NCBI GenBank assembly: GCA_029817715.1
Contig: JARUPY010000373.1
Span: forward strand, 806,001 to 870,000
From: Melastoma dodecandrum
Taxonomy: Eukaryota; Streptophyta; Magnoliopsida; Myrtales; Melastomataceae
Length of the DNA: 64,000 nucleotides
Direction of reading: 5' to 3'
In this document: positions 1 through 8,556 of the stretch, one piece after another
Position numbering within the stretch: position 1 is the stretch's first letter
How the letters are laid out: each line of letters starts with the position of its first letter
Notes under the pieces: model-generated
Database searches by the model: none
What the model was told of the DNA's origin: nothing
What the model saw: only the letters and a program-made list of their open reading frames with translations
Made by a program: the position numbers and the translations under genes

Positions 1-241
1 CGTCTTCCCAACGTACAAACTTGCCCCCAGGCCTAATTTCGTAGGAGGCCGCCTTAAGCGCCTTCGACGTCCGCTCCGGATAAAACGGATAAAGCATCCC
101 GGTCTGCTTGACGTAGGCCTTGATGTGCTCGGACGAGAGCAGGGCGGGAGGGACACCCTGGAAGGGATCGTCGTTCGCGGCATCGTCCGCGCGCCGTTGC
201 GCCTCGGCGTCGTTGTCGGCATATGAGGTCAGTGGTTGCAC
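1..241 (-). CDS. dCTP deaminase-like protein, N-terminal part (runs off window)
   Basis: This is the first 80 codons of a leftward gene whose 3' end is outside the window. I chose a GTG start at 239-241 because a GGAG Shine-Dalgarno lies 5 bases upstream (247-250 on the + strand). From about residue 32 the protein reads LLSSEHIKAYVKQTGMLYPF and then KALKAASYEIRPGGKF. This matches the N-terminal pattern of dCTP deaminase/dUTPase-fold enzymes (LLSxxxI, a PF motif, then ASYxLRxG). Those enzymes deaminate dCTP to dUTP. The catalytic Glu and trimer motifs would lie beyond the window edge, so activity cannot be judged. It is co-oriented with the purZ-like gene 125 bases upstream, which fits a nucleotide-metabolism cassette. 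A dUTPase relative or a dCTP-depleting defence protein is also possible. Confidence 0.55.
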   Translation of the reverse strand, partial: MQPLTSYADNDAEAQRRADDAANDDPFQGVPPALLSSEHIKAYVKQTGMLYPFYPERTSKALKAASYEIRPGGKFVRWED

Positions 242-366
242 GTTAGCTCCGCGAGAATGCCGGCTGCGGCGGCCGCGAAGTATCGAATGACACCCTATCG
301 CGAGCAAGGTCGCAGCCAAAAGCGACACGTACTCGCGTGGCGCCGATCCGCGATCCAGCCTCCTCG

Positions 367-1404
367 TCACGCCACTCGTGGGGTAGTTGTGCCCAACGAG
401 CTGCGGTCGAGGAAGCTTCGTGGGCCTGTCCCCAGCCAATCGACACGGCGGCCGATGTCGGCCTCTAGGCTCTCGACGAACGCGAGTGCGGTCGCTGGGA
501 ACCTCCCGTCCCGCACGGTCGGGTCCAGGTAGTCACAGTGGTTCACAACGAGGCGAGTGGGGCGGTTTGATGCCAGTGCGCGCCGCACGACGTCAGGCTC
601 GAATGCGGCCACCCTCCTGATTTTGCCGGTCGCTGTCGTGCGCTCGACGTAGTCGGCGGCTAACCCAGCACGCCGAGCTACCGTAGCCCAATCCGTTTCC
701 CCCGGCAGGGGTCCCGACGCGCCGCCGACTCGGATTGGATACGTCCGCACGACCAGGGTGACGTCGTCGACGTCGATCGGACTAAGTCCAGCCTCGCCTA
801 GGAAAGTGCCCGCGGTGGTGTCGCGGGACGTTGCGTGAGGATACCAGCCCCCATGGAAGAGGGACAAGCCAAAACCCTGAGAGCCCTCGATGACGATCCT
901 CCTCCCTGCCGCGAGCGCGCGGTCGAAAATAGAGGCAACGTCGCGGATGAAGGGAACGAGGGAAGGAACGTCCTTCGCTTGCAGGACGTCACCGTCCCGG
1001 GAGACGCGTCGCCCCAAGGCCGCGCCGACGCCGGATCCTGTCGAGCCAATAGAAGTGACGATGCCCGCTCGCTCCTGCGCCTTGTCGCGCTCCTCGATGA
1101 CCGTTGCAAAGGGACTAAGGTGAAGGCGGCTCGGGGCAATGCCCAACTCTGCGGCCTCGCGATGCAGTATTTCGGGGTTCACGAAAGAGCCGGCAGGGAG
1201 CACCACCTCGGCGCCACGGATCGAGGAAACGGGCAACTGTCGGAAAGCCCATACACGGCCGTCATCATCCACCGCAGTGTGGCCGGAGTTGGTGCCGCCG
1301 ACCCGTACAACGATGGGCGAATCGCTTGTCCTGGCTATCTCCGCGGCGACCTTGCCCTTGCCTTCGGACCCGTATTGGCCGCCGACTACGACACTAATCG
1401 GCAA
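367..1404 (-). CDS. purZ: PurZ-like (2-amino)adenylosuccinate synthetase
   Basis: The protein has 345 residues, the length of phage PurZ and archaeal PurA and about 85 shorter than bacterial PurA. Family motifs are in order: the GTP-binding loop GQYGSEGKGK (about residues 8-17), GGTNSGHT (about 37-44), GSTGSG, EGSQGFGLSLFHG then YPHATSRDTT, RVGGASGPLPGET, TGKIRRV and a C-terminal NHCDYLD. PurA has a catalytic Asp in the first loop (GDEGKGK); here it is Ser. Published work on diaminopurine phages gives this Asp-to-Ser change as the mark of PurZ, which joins Asp to dGMP to make the precursor of 2-amino-dATP. That function is inferred from this substitution. The start is TTG, overlapping the end of the upstream kinase gene by 11 bases, so translational coupling is likely. 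The family is firm, the substrate is not. Confidence 0.75.
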   Translation of the reverse strand: MPISVVVGGQYGSEGKGKVAAEIARTSDSPIVVRVGGTNSGHTAVDDDGRVWAFRQLPVSSIRGAEVVLPAGSFVNPEILHREAAELGIAPSRLHLSPFATVIEERDKAQERAGIVTSIGSTGSGVGAALGRRVSRDGDVLQAKDVPSLVPFIRDVASIFDRALAAGRRIVIEGSQGFGLSLFHGGWYPHATSRDTTAGTFLGEAGLSPIDVDDVTLVVRTYPIRVGGASGPLPGETDWATVARRAGLAADYVERTTATGKIRRVAAFEPDVVRRALASNRPTRLVVNHCDYLDPTVRDGRFPATALAFVESLEADIGRRVDWLGTGPRSFLDRSSLGTTTPRVA

Positions 1405-1951
1405 TTTCGTTCCCCACTTGGCGCGACAGGGCGTCCAGTATCTGCGCGGCGAATCCCGCGAGGTCTCTGTCGTTCTTTACCGTAGAGTCGGCCAGCGCGG
1501 CTAGGCGCTCGACCTGCAACTCCGTCGGTGCCGCCTCGATCTCAGACCATTCCGCGGACGCGGGGTCCATGCCCAGGCGGTCGGCGCGAAGCCCCTCAGG
1601 CGCGTCGACGTGCACGTGGACAAAGTCGCCCCCAAAACGCTCCGTGAGATTTGCGTGGTCCTCCGGGAAGCGGAGGCCGTCCACGACGATGTCGCCGTCT
1701 CCCGGCAGGCTCTCCAGCATCTTCTCGAGGAGCCATGTTTGGCCCTTCTCGACGTGCAACCTCCACCCGTAAGCCTGCCGCGTGACCCTGTTCGGTTCGA
1801 CTCCGTCCGCATGGATGACTGCGTCGATGACCTGGCTGAAGCGCGCGTAGGCGAAGCCCTCCATCTCGAGCTGCCGCGCGGCTGTGGTCTTGCCGGATGC
1901 GATGCGACCGCTGATGCCAACAACAAGGCGCTTGCGTGGCACCGCGCGCAT
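1394..1951 (-). CDS. P-loop deoxynucleoside monophosphate kinase-like protein
   Basis: If started at the ATG at 1949-1951 the protein has 185 residues. It opens with a Walker A loop, VVGISGRIASGKTTAARQL, and has VVDGLRFPEDHANL near the middle. That second motif resembles the 'DxRFxxE' segment of phage T4 gp1/T5-type dNMP kinases and dephospho-CoA kinase relatives. The likely role is phosphorylating a dNMP; next to a PurZ-like enzyme the product of that pathway is an attractive substrate, but this is inference. No Shine-Dalgarno is seen before this ATG. The frame stays open upstream through the C-terminal motif of the DUF429 protein, so the kinase may really be the third domain of a fusion starting at 3177. 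Its stop overlaps the purZ-like start. Confidence 0.65.
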   Translation of the reverse strand: MRAVPRKRLVVGISGRIASGKTTAARQLEMEGFAYARFSQVIDAVIHADGVEPNRVTRQAYGWRLHVEKGQTWLLEKMLESLPGDGDIVVDGLRFPEDHANLTERFGGDFVHVHVDAPEGLRADRLGMDPASAEWSEIEAAPTELQVERLAALADSTVKNDRDLAGFAAQILDALSRQVGNEIAD

Positions 1952-3177
1952 GTCCGGCACTATCAGCGCGTTTTCCCCCTCTCCGCCCAGCGCCTCGTAG
2001 CGTCCGGCGAGGAAAAAAGAATCCGACGAGCGCGGACGTGATGGCATCGAGTTCGTCATGGCGCACCTTCCTCTCGCGGAATTCGCCGGTCAACCCGAAC
2101 TCGGACAGGCCGCTTGCAAGCAGCGCCTCGCCCGCGCCCTTGCGCGGGATGCCCACAATGTCCTGGGCCGCCCCGGGATAGCTCTCGATGACGGCCAGCC
2201 CCATCTCGCGCATCCTGGCAGCGAGGCGGATACCCCGAGCAGTCAGGCGCTGCATACTGGGCAGGAGGCACGGATAGACATTGATCCCACGTCGCTTCAG
2301 CGTCCGCTCGCAGGTCCGCATGATACCGAACTCGCGGCGTCCAGGGTCGTCGTCCGTTACGCGCGTTCGTCCCCGCGGCAGGGATAGCGGGGAATCTATC
2401 GAGACCAGCCGCGCGCCGCTCTCGATCGCGGCCGCCACCAGTTCGTCGTCTGTGCTCAGCATGGCCGTCCTCGCCACGACACCGTCGAGCACACAGAACC
2501 CACTCGGCTTCGTCTCGGAGCCGGTGAGATCGATCCCGACGACGGGTCGGCGGAGGGAGGCCGAGCCGAACGTCTCCCCAAAGGTCAACCTCGCGGGGCG
2601 CCGGGGTGCAGGTAGGGCCGTCTCGGGGTGGCTTAAGCCGGAGAGGGCCGGAGTCATCTTGGCGAAGGTCGGAGTCCACCCGAAGAGACAGCCCTGCTCG
2701 TCGTCGCGCATGCGGCGACACACTACGTCCAGGATGTCGCGCATCCCGGAGACGTCGGCGAGGTTGTAGCTGATGAGGTCGCGTAGGGCCTGAATGTCTC
2801 CCCGTAGATACCGGTGCCACAACAACACGGCGGATCGGCCGTCGACGTCTTCCACGCCTTTTCGGACGTCCGAACGTATCTCGCGCTCGATGGCCTTCTG
2901 CCCGCCTACGAGCCCTACCCTCCTGGCCGCGAAGCGAAGGTCTAAGTGGGGACACTCGAGTCGCATGTCCGGGAAACGCGTCCCGCAGGAACGGGAGGTC
3001 GAACAGGGTGCCGTTGTAGGTCACGACGCAAGCCGCGCCTTCAAGGTCTCGCAGGAGGCGCGAAGAATTTTCGCCTGCGACGTGAACGCGGTGTTCGCCG
3101 CCGATCTGATAACCGACCAGGGTCAGGGTGTCGTAATAGCGGCTGAGGCCTGTGGTCTCGATGTCTAGGAACAGCAC
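1952..3177 (-). CDS. YprB-like RNase H-fold exonuclease fused to DUF429 domain (frame breaks)
   Basis: The start is GTG at 3175-3177, giving LFLDIETTGLSRYYD, the first DEDD exonuclease motif of the YprB/RNase H-like family, then VTYNGTLFDLPFL, the second. A frame change near 2970 joins this to DVDGRSAVLLWHRYLRGD and LISYNLADVSGMRDIL, the C-terminal part of the same nuclease domain. A DUF429 domain follows (VVGIDLTGSETKPSGFCVLD, then LVSIDSPLSLPRGR and AVIESYPGAAQDIVGIP); this is a second RNase H-like fold. The C-terminal DUF429 motif, AGRYEALGGEG, is reached only after a one-base shift in a T6 run near 2015. In that frame the coding continues without a stop into the kinase. Both breaks are probably sequence errors. 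The function of DUF429 proteins is unknown to me; a nuclease acting on non-standard nucleic acid is a guess. Confidence 0.6.
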
Positions 3178-3392
3178 GCGCTCGCGATCCTCAAGCCAAG
3201 GCCATGCCGGCCATCGCTTCCTCGCGTTCGTCCGAGCCCGAAAGCCTTGAGGCTATAGGGGAGCTGGCCCGCTGCGGCGGCAGGATGGCGGCTTCAGCAA
3301 GGAGGCTAGTCTGCGCTTGCATGAGGGGGCCGCTTTCGAATCTCCTGTTATCAGCCTAGAACGCTAGACGGCCTTTGGCATAGAGTCGCGAC
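3178..3392. promoter_or_regulatory. Divergent intergenic region
   Basis: This 215-base gap separates the leftward nuclease/kinase/purZ-like set from the rightward genes starting at 3393. Promoters for both must lie here or close by. No clean sigma-70 pair stands out by eye, and I see no riboswitch or terminator. Confidence 0.3.
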
Positions 3393-3734
3393 GTGTTTTG
3401 CCACAAGATCGTCGACACGCTTGATCGGCGGCGGAGGGTGACGGTGGGCAAAAAGCATTACGAGTACGAATACGGCAACGTCAGGGTCCGCATGACGGTC
3501 ATCCGCAGCGACGGAGGATTGGCCCCGTATCCGCTGAGTGCAGTGCAGTGGAGGCGCGCTGTCAAGATTGTGCGCGCGCATGGTGTCGAAGGCTGTCTGA
3601 GGTTGATGGACGAGCGGGCTGAGGCCGCCGTGGACAGGGGCGATATCAAAACAGCCGAGTGCTGGCGCGATTTGATGGTGGCGGTGCACGCGATGTCCAC
3701 GGATACGCCGCAGCGGGGCGAGAGAATAAATTGA
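3393..3734 (+). CDS. Hypothetical protein (113 aa)
   Basis: This small protein is not recognised. It begins with a basic stretch (TLDRRRRVTVGKKHYEYEYG), continues with predicted beta-rich sequence, and ends with a helical segment (AVDRGDIKTAECWRDLMVAV) of a type common in small proteins of phages and genomic islands. Composition and codon use look genuine, and it is co-directional with the next two genes. A later start is possible. It may be an accessory protein of the island. Confidence 0.4.
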   Translation: MFCHKIVDTLDRRRRVTVGKKHYEYEYGNVRVRMTVIRSDGGLAPYPLSAVQWRRAVKIVRAHGVEGCLRLMDERAEAAVDRGDIKTAECWRDLMVAVHAMSTDTPQRGERIN

Positions 3735-3846
3735 ACTCATTGAGCAGCTCGATCGCCCCGGTACGATCGAAAGAGGGGGCAGTCGTCGGCCCGCTTTGGG
3801 TCCGGCGCAACCTTCCGCGAGCCGACTCGACGGGCACCAGTGACTG

Positions 3847-4599
3847 ATGCAGGACCGATACGTCGGCGACATAGGCGACTACGCGAAGTACGCCCTTCTG
3901 CGAGCGCTGACCTCCGGAGGTCTCCGCCTTGGGATTAACTGGTACCTCTTTCCGGACGAAATTCACAACGGCGACGGTCGCCACGTCTCCTATCTCAGGG
4001 ACGTCGCCTACGAGGCGCTCGATCCGGAGTTGCATAGGGCCTTAGCGAGACTGGTCTCATCGGGGGCGCGCGCAGTGAGCGAGGTGACGCGCTCAGGTAT
4101 CCTGCCGCCAGACACGATCAACTTCGTCGAGCCCATGCCACTTAGGATGGCCGGTCGCTCCGACGGTACCGCGGCGGACCGTCTCCGATGGGCGCTGGCG
4201 GCGTCGGAAGCCCTTTCGGGCGCTGAGCTCATATTTCTTGACCCCGACAATGGGATAGAAGTCGCCTCCGTAGCGCCGACGTCTCCCAAGGCTGGCAAGT
4301 ACGTCTTGTGGAGCGAGATACTCGGTCACTGGGAAAAGGGCCGGTCGCTCGTCATTTACCATCACCTGAACCGCACCAAGACAGTCGCGGCCCAGGTTGA
4401 CGACCTTAGAAAAGGCTTCTGCGACAGGCTCGGCTCTGTCCCCTACCTTTCGACGCCGGTCTTCCGAAGGGGATCATGCCGCGCCTTCTGCGTCGTTGGA
4501 CAAGGACGGCATATGGCGGCGCTGCGAGACCGCCTTAATGCCCTGCTAACTTCGGACTGGTCGCGCCACTACGCAGGCCTCGACCAGCGAAGCCCTTGA
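3847..4599 (+). CDS. Conserved 'MQDRYVGD' family protein, possible methyltransferase-fold partner of RlmJ
   Basis: The 250-residue protein starts MQDRYVGDIGDYAKYALLRA, the hallmark of a widespread uncharacterised bacterial family. A second conserved motif, LIFLDPDNGIE, lies near residue 130, then YVLWSEILGHWEKGRSLVIY. The layout (glycine/aspartate-rich start, a KxxLLRxL helix, then a DPDNG loop after a strand) parallels the neighbouring RlmJ-like enzyme, which has HAGNHxxxLKH and IDPPF in the same order. I infer a Rossmann methyltransferase-like fold with the catalytic (D/N)PP(Y/F) loop replaced, but this needs structure comparison. Its stop codon overlaps the TTG start of the next gene (TTGA), so the two are probably translated together. 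Confidence 0.6.
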   Translation: MQDRYVGDIGDYAKYALLRALTSGGLRLGINWYLFPDEIHNGDGRHVSYLRDVAYEALDPELHRALARLVSSGARAVSEVTRSGILPPDTINFVEPMPLRMAGRSDGTAADRLRWALAASEALSGAELIFLDPDNGIEVASVAPTSPKAGKYVLWSEILGHWEKGRSLVIYHHLNRTKTVAAQVDDLRKGFCDRLGSVPYLSTPVFRRGSCRAFCVVGQGRHMAALRDRLNALLTSDWSRHYAGLDQRSP

Positions 4600-5415
4600 A
4601 TTATCGTCACGGCTTCCACGCCGGCAACCACACCGAGCCGCTTAAGCACGCCGTCCTTCTACTGTTGATCGACTTATTAAAGGGGAAGGATAAGCCGTTC
4701 GCCGTAATCGACACGCACGCGGGGGCGGGGATGCACGACCTCCGTTTCAGACATGGCGCTTCGAACTCGTGAGGCCAAGGATGGCATCGGGCGCCTCATG
4801 ACCTGCACGGAGCCGGCGCTCACCGACTACCTCGATCTCGTGAGGGAGGTTGGAGGTGGCGTGCCGATCGCCTACCCGGGATCGCCCGAGATCGTTCGGC
4901 GCGCCTTGCGTTCCCAAGACCGGCTCGTCGCCTGTGAGCTGCGCGCGGAGGATGCGACGGCACTGCGGGCGCTGATGAAGCACGACCCTCGCGTACATGT
5001 CCACTCGCGAGATGGATACGAAGCTGCTCTTGCCTTGATACCGCCCCGCGAGAGGCGGGGGCTAGTATTCATAGACCCGCCCTTCGAGGACCCGAAGGAG
5101 GCCGGCCGCCTAGGCGGTTTCCTTGCGCAAGCGAGCCGCAAGTGGCCGACAGGAATCTTCGCAGCCTGGTATCCCGTCAAAGCGGAAATGGCGGGCACAA
5201 CTATTGTCCGCATGGCTCTAGAGAGTTCAGCAAAGCGTGTCGTTTCGGCCAGCTTCTGCCTCTATCCCCGGGGCCGCGGAACGCTCGCCGGGGGAGCGAT
5301 GATCGTTCTAAACGCGCCTTGGCACGCCGAGGAGCGCATAGCGGAAATTTGCGGTGCCTTGCGCAACGGGTTTGGTGCGGGCGAATGGGATGTAGGCGCG
5401 CTTCGCGTTGCGTAG
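4596..5415 (+). CDS. rlmJ: RlmJ-like adenine-N6 methyltransferase (frame break)
   Basis: From the TTG at 4596 the protein opens NYRHGFHAGNHTEPLKHAVL and AVIDTHAGAGMHDL, the N-terminal pattern of RlmJ (23S rRNA A2030 N6-methyltransferase). A frame change between about 4735 and 4765 leads to EAKDGIGRL, then YPGSPEI and the catalytic loop VFIDPPFEDPKE, all RlmJ features. Total length, near 272 residues, fits the family. The TTGA overlap with the upstream gene indicates coupling. Its place inside an integrated element suggests it is not the housekeeping copy. Related enzymes can methylate DNA or foreign RNA, so the substrate is open. The break is probably an assembly error, but a real inactivating mutation cannot be excluded. 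Confidence 0.7.
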
Positions 5416-5886
5416 ATCATAGATGTGTGCCGCGAACGCTTCCATCTGCGGCCGTTGACGGAACGCCAAATCTTCGCCCTCTCCGCGCGTCGCAAGCGCA
5501 TCATCCCGGCCTACTGGAACCGATTTCGAGCGACGTTGGACTGGGAGAGCAGCATATACCCACGATCATCGACATCAACCTTGAGTCCAATCTGTGTGAG
5601 CTTCGGCCGGTTACCGAATCGCTGTCGATCGACTCGACGAAAGTACCCCAATGAGCCCGGGGACTGACACGGAAGCCGTCCGATGGATCACCAACCAAAT
5701 CGTGCTTCTGATGCGTGAGGGAGAGCGCACGGCGCCGAGGCCGGCATCGGCGATGTAGGCCTCGCCCTCGCCGATGCTGCGGAATGCCTCGGCACGTCGG
5801 CTGACATCCGCAAGCGTGGCACGCGTGCGAGGCGTAGAGGCGGCCGTAAAGGTCACGCTTGTCAGCTATGGCTTTCCCGAGCCCCG
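5416..5886. other. Gene-poor junction between RlmJ-like gene and phage tail remnant
   Basis: No convincing gene fills this 471-base stretch. On the minus strand, just after the tape-measure stop, there are short coding-like pieces in two frames (for example ATLADVSRRAEAFRSIGEGE around 5740-5830). They could be the broken start of the next phage tail gene. Nothing identifiable remains beyond about 5610. I read this as the point where the tail module was truncated and joined to another block of the island. Confidence 0.35.
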
Positions 5887-7876
5887 TCACGCGGGCATCG
5901 CCGTCCCGCCGGCCGGGTAGTAGCTGCCGTAGGAGTCGTGGCCGCCGATCGCGTGCGGGTATTCCATCGCCGCGACCTGGTGCTTGGTGACGGTTCGTGC
6001 GACCGAGCGGCCGTCGACATTCGTGACGTTCGTCAGCGCGAGCGTCATGCCGCTGTGGCGAGGCACGCTGTTCGATCGCATTCGGTCGGAGATGCTCTTT
6101 ACGCCCCCGCCAGGCGACTCGCCATGGTACGCTTGCGGCGTCGCTTCGGTGATGCCCTCGCCGTAGCTTCCGCCGTCGTGGGTTCCGGTAGCGCCGTGAA
6201 CGCCGCTCGGCATAACCAAGCCCTTGATGGCGCTCCCGATGGCCGCAATAGCCCGGTTGAAGATGTCAGCGATCGAGGCGATGGCGGCATGGATTGCGCC
6301 CGCCACCTTAGCGGGCAACATGTTGATCTCGGCGTTGAACGTCATCGCCATGCCTTGAAACACCTTCGCGATGTCGAGGTGCCAGAGCCCGTCGAGCATC
6401 GTTTTGATGCCCGTGATGTACTGCTTGAACTGCTCGGGCTTGTAGGCTGCAAACGCACCAGCGAGCGCTGTCAGGCCAGCAACGAGCCAGCCGGCCGGCC
6501 CGATGGCTGCAACGAGCGCCACGATGCCGCCGCCGACGAGTGCGGTGCCGAGACCCGCGAGCGCGATGCCGAGCGCCTTGATCTCGCCGCCGTGCGCGTT
6601 CGCGACCGCCCCGATTTGCGTGAAGACGTCCGTCAGCGACTTCATGACCGGGATTGCAGCTTGCATCAGCGGCGCGCCGATCGCCTGCATCATTGAATTC
6701 TCTTGCGCGTCGAACGCCTTGCGGACGCCCTTCGGGTCGTTCTTCGTGTAGTCATCGTAGGCCTTATCGAGCCCGAGCGCCTTATGGAAAACGTCGACGT
6801 CCTTCTGGATTTGCGTGACGAACTCAGGGTCAGAGAACATGGTCATCATGCGAAGCGTGTTTCGGTTGCGGCCGATCTTGCCCATCATCGAGTCGCGCTC
6901 GGGGCCTTCCTTAATGCCGGCTTTGTCGAAGGCCGGCAGGAGCGCCTTTTGCATCCAGCCGAAAATAGTCGCCCGCGTACTCGAGCGCGCCATGGATCGC
7001 GCCGGGGTCGGTGTTGAAGCCCCCGTTCTTCTTCTGTTTGTGGACCTTTGACGTTTCGAGCATTTCGAGCTTGGCGAGCGTCTCGAATTGCTGCTTCGAC
7101 ATCTGAGTCGCGCCGGTGAGAAACTGGCCGAAGGTCGCGCGCGTCGTGCCCGCCGTCGAGCCGCCCATGTCAGCCGCGACGACGGACATCGGGCCGGCGA
7201 GGAACTCGGGCGTCATCTTTTTCCAGTAGGCGCCCCCTCGCTTCGCCATCGCCTGATAATCTTCCGCCGTGAGCTTGCCGCCGGACGCGGCGATGTCCTG
7301 CACGAACGTCTGAATGAGCTTTTGCCCGAGGGCGCGATTAGCCGCATCGCCGGACGTCAGGCCGTGCATCTCGATCGCACGATACAGCGAATGGCCGGAG
7401 CCCTCGGCCGAGTGGCCGGTGACGTTCTCCAAGAGCGACTCGATCTTCAGCGCGGTCGGCGCCGCCTGAGTCGCCGCACCAAGGTCGCCGGTGACAACGG
7501 CGAGCTGATTCGTCACGCGCAAGATGTCGCTGGCGGCCGCCGTCGGGACCGCCTTCGCGATCCGCTCGTAAGCGTCCGCTGTCAGCGCCGCCACTCCGGC
7601 ATGCGTCCTGCCGGCGCGGATCAGCTTGTCTTGCTGGTCGAGCAGCTCGACGCCGTGCTCCGCGATCTTGTCGAGCGTCTTGAGGATGCCGAAGCCGGCA
7701 GCGATGGCGATGCCACCGCCGATCGCCAGCTTCATGCGCCCGACTCGGCTAAGGCTGCTTTCGAGGTCTTTGACGTGCCCGTGTACTCCGAGGACATGAG
7801 TTGCCAGCGCGGAGAGCACGCCCGCCGCGTTCGATTCCATCGTGAGTTTGACGGCAATCCGATAGATGTCGGACAC
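5887..7876 (-). CDS. Phage tail tape-measure protein (one frame break)
   Basis: The GTG start at 7874-7876 is preceded by a strong AGGAGG about 7 bases upstream. The N-terminal half is helical (SDIYRIAVKLTMESNAAGVL) with a glycine/alanine hydrophobic stretch, LAIGGGIAIAAGFGILKTL. A frame change near 6970 joins AGDYF to GWMQKALLPAFDKAG. The second half has a long hydrophobic segment (about 6470-6570, GGIVALVAAIGPAGWLVAGL) typical of tape-measure proteins, followed by helices, then a C-terminal region rich in Gly and His. Combined length is about 660 residues. In the family this protein sets tail length and occupies the tail tube. Upstream genes run in the same direction with tight spacing, as in siphophage tail operons. 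Head genes and the genes expected downstream are absent here. Confidence 0.75.
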
Positions 7877-7892
7877 GGGCCCCCCTCCTGTG

Positions 7893-8186
7893 TCAGCCGA
7901 GAGCGACGCGGTCGCCGAGGGCGATCGGCACAAGGCTCCACGGGGCCATCGTTGAATAAGGCCCGTAGTTCGGCTCTGCGGAGAGGAATCGCACCAAACG
8001 TCGCGGCGCCACCTTCATCACGACGACACAAGTCCTGTGGTTATCGGGAAGCGTGAAGCCGCCATCCCAAGCGGCGCCTCGCGGCAATAGCGTGCGTGCG
8101 AGCTCGTCGACTTCGCCAGAGCGAGGGCCGCGCACGAGGTAGTTCGCCTCGGGGTTCGCTTTGAACCAAGCAAGGTCGGTTTGCAT
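7893..8186 (-). CDS. Hypothetical phage-type protein (97 aa)
   Basis: The protein of 97 residues lies between the tape-measure gene (16-base gap) and another small gene (start one base after its stop). It is mixed alpha/beta with a VVVMKVAPRRLVRFLSAEP segment and no transmembrane helix or known motif. The tight spacing places it in the tail-type operon. I do not recognise it; a tail assembly accessory role is inferred from position only. Confidence 0.5.
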   Translation of the reverse strand: MQTDLAWFKANPEANYLVRGPRSGEVDELARTLLPRGAAWDGGFTLPDNHRTCVVVMKVAPRRLVRFLSAEPNYGPYSTMAPWSLVPIALGDRVALG

Positions 8187-8187
8187 G

Positions 8188-8508
8188 TCAGCGTCCTCCC
8201 GAGAGTTGCGCTAGGCGCGCTTCGACCTCTTCCGGCTTGGCCGTACGGGCGTCGAAATGCCCGGAACGCGCCAGAGCCTGCGCCCCGCGTTCGGCTCGGA
8301 GCTTTGCAAGCTCTCTCTCGGCTGCGGCGCTAAACTGGCTGCGAACAGCCTGGGCCTCGATTTCCTTAAAGCGCGCGTCGACCACTTCCGGCGAGGCCGT
8401 TCTGGCGTCGAAGTGGAAGAGCGCCGGCTTCTCGGCTCGGGCGCGCTCGACGTAGTCGGGCTTCGACGGGTCGAATAGAGCAACCAAGTCGAGGTCGTTG
8501 TGAAGCAA
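8188..8508 (-). CDS. Hypothetical phage-type protein with internal repeat (106 aa)
   Basis: The 106-residue protein contains a duplicated motif: FDARTASPEVVDARFKEIEA near residues 33-52 and FDARTAKPEEVEARLAQL near 85-102, linked by a helical stretch of basic and acidic residues. It ends GGR. The stop is separated from the next ATG by a single base, so it belongs to the tail-type operon. No family assignment can be made by eye. Confidence 0.5.
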   Translation of the reverse strand: MLHNDLDLVALFDPSKPDYVERARAEKPALFHFDARTASPEVVDARFKEIEAQAVRSQFSAAAERELAKLRAERGAQALARSGHFDARTAKPEEVEARLAQLSGGR

Positions 8509-8556
8509 ACCGCCTCGGCGGAGCGCGGCAAGGGCTTTTTTCCGGGGTCGGGATGG

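Noticed and set aside
5611..5856. Small leftward gene after the tape-measure gene
   Set aside because: Short coding-like pieces lie in two frames with no start signal or family match, so I list it only as a junction.
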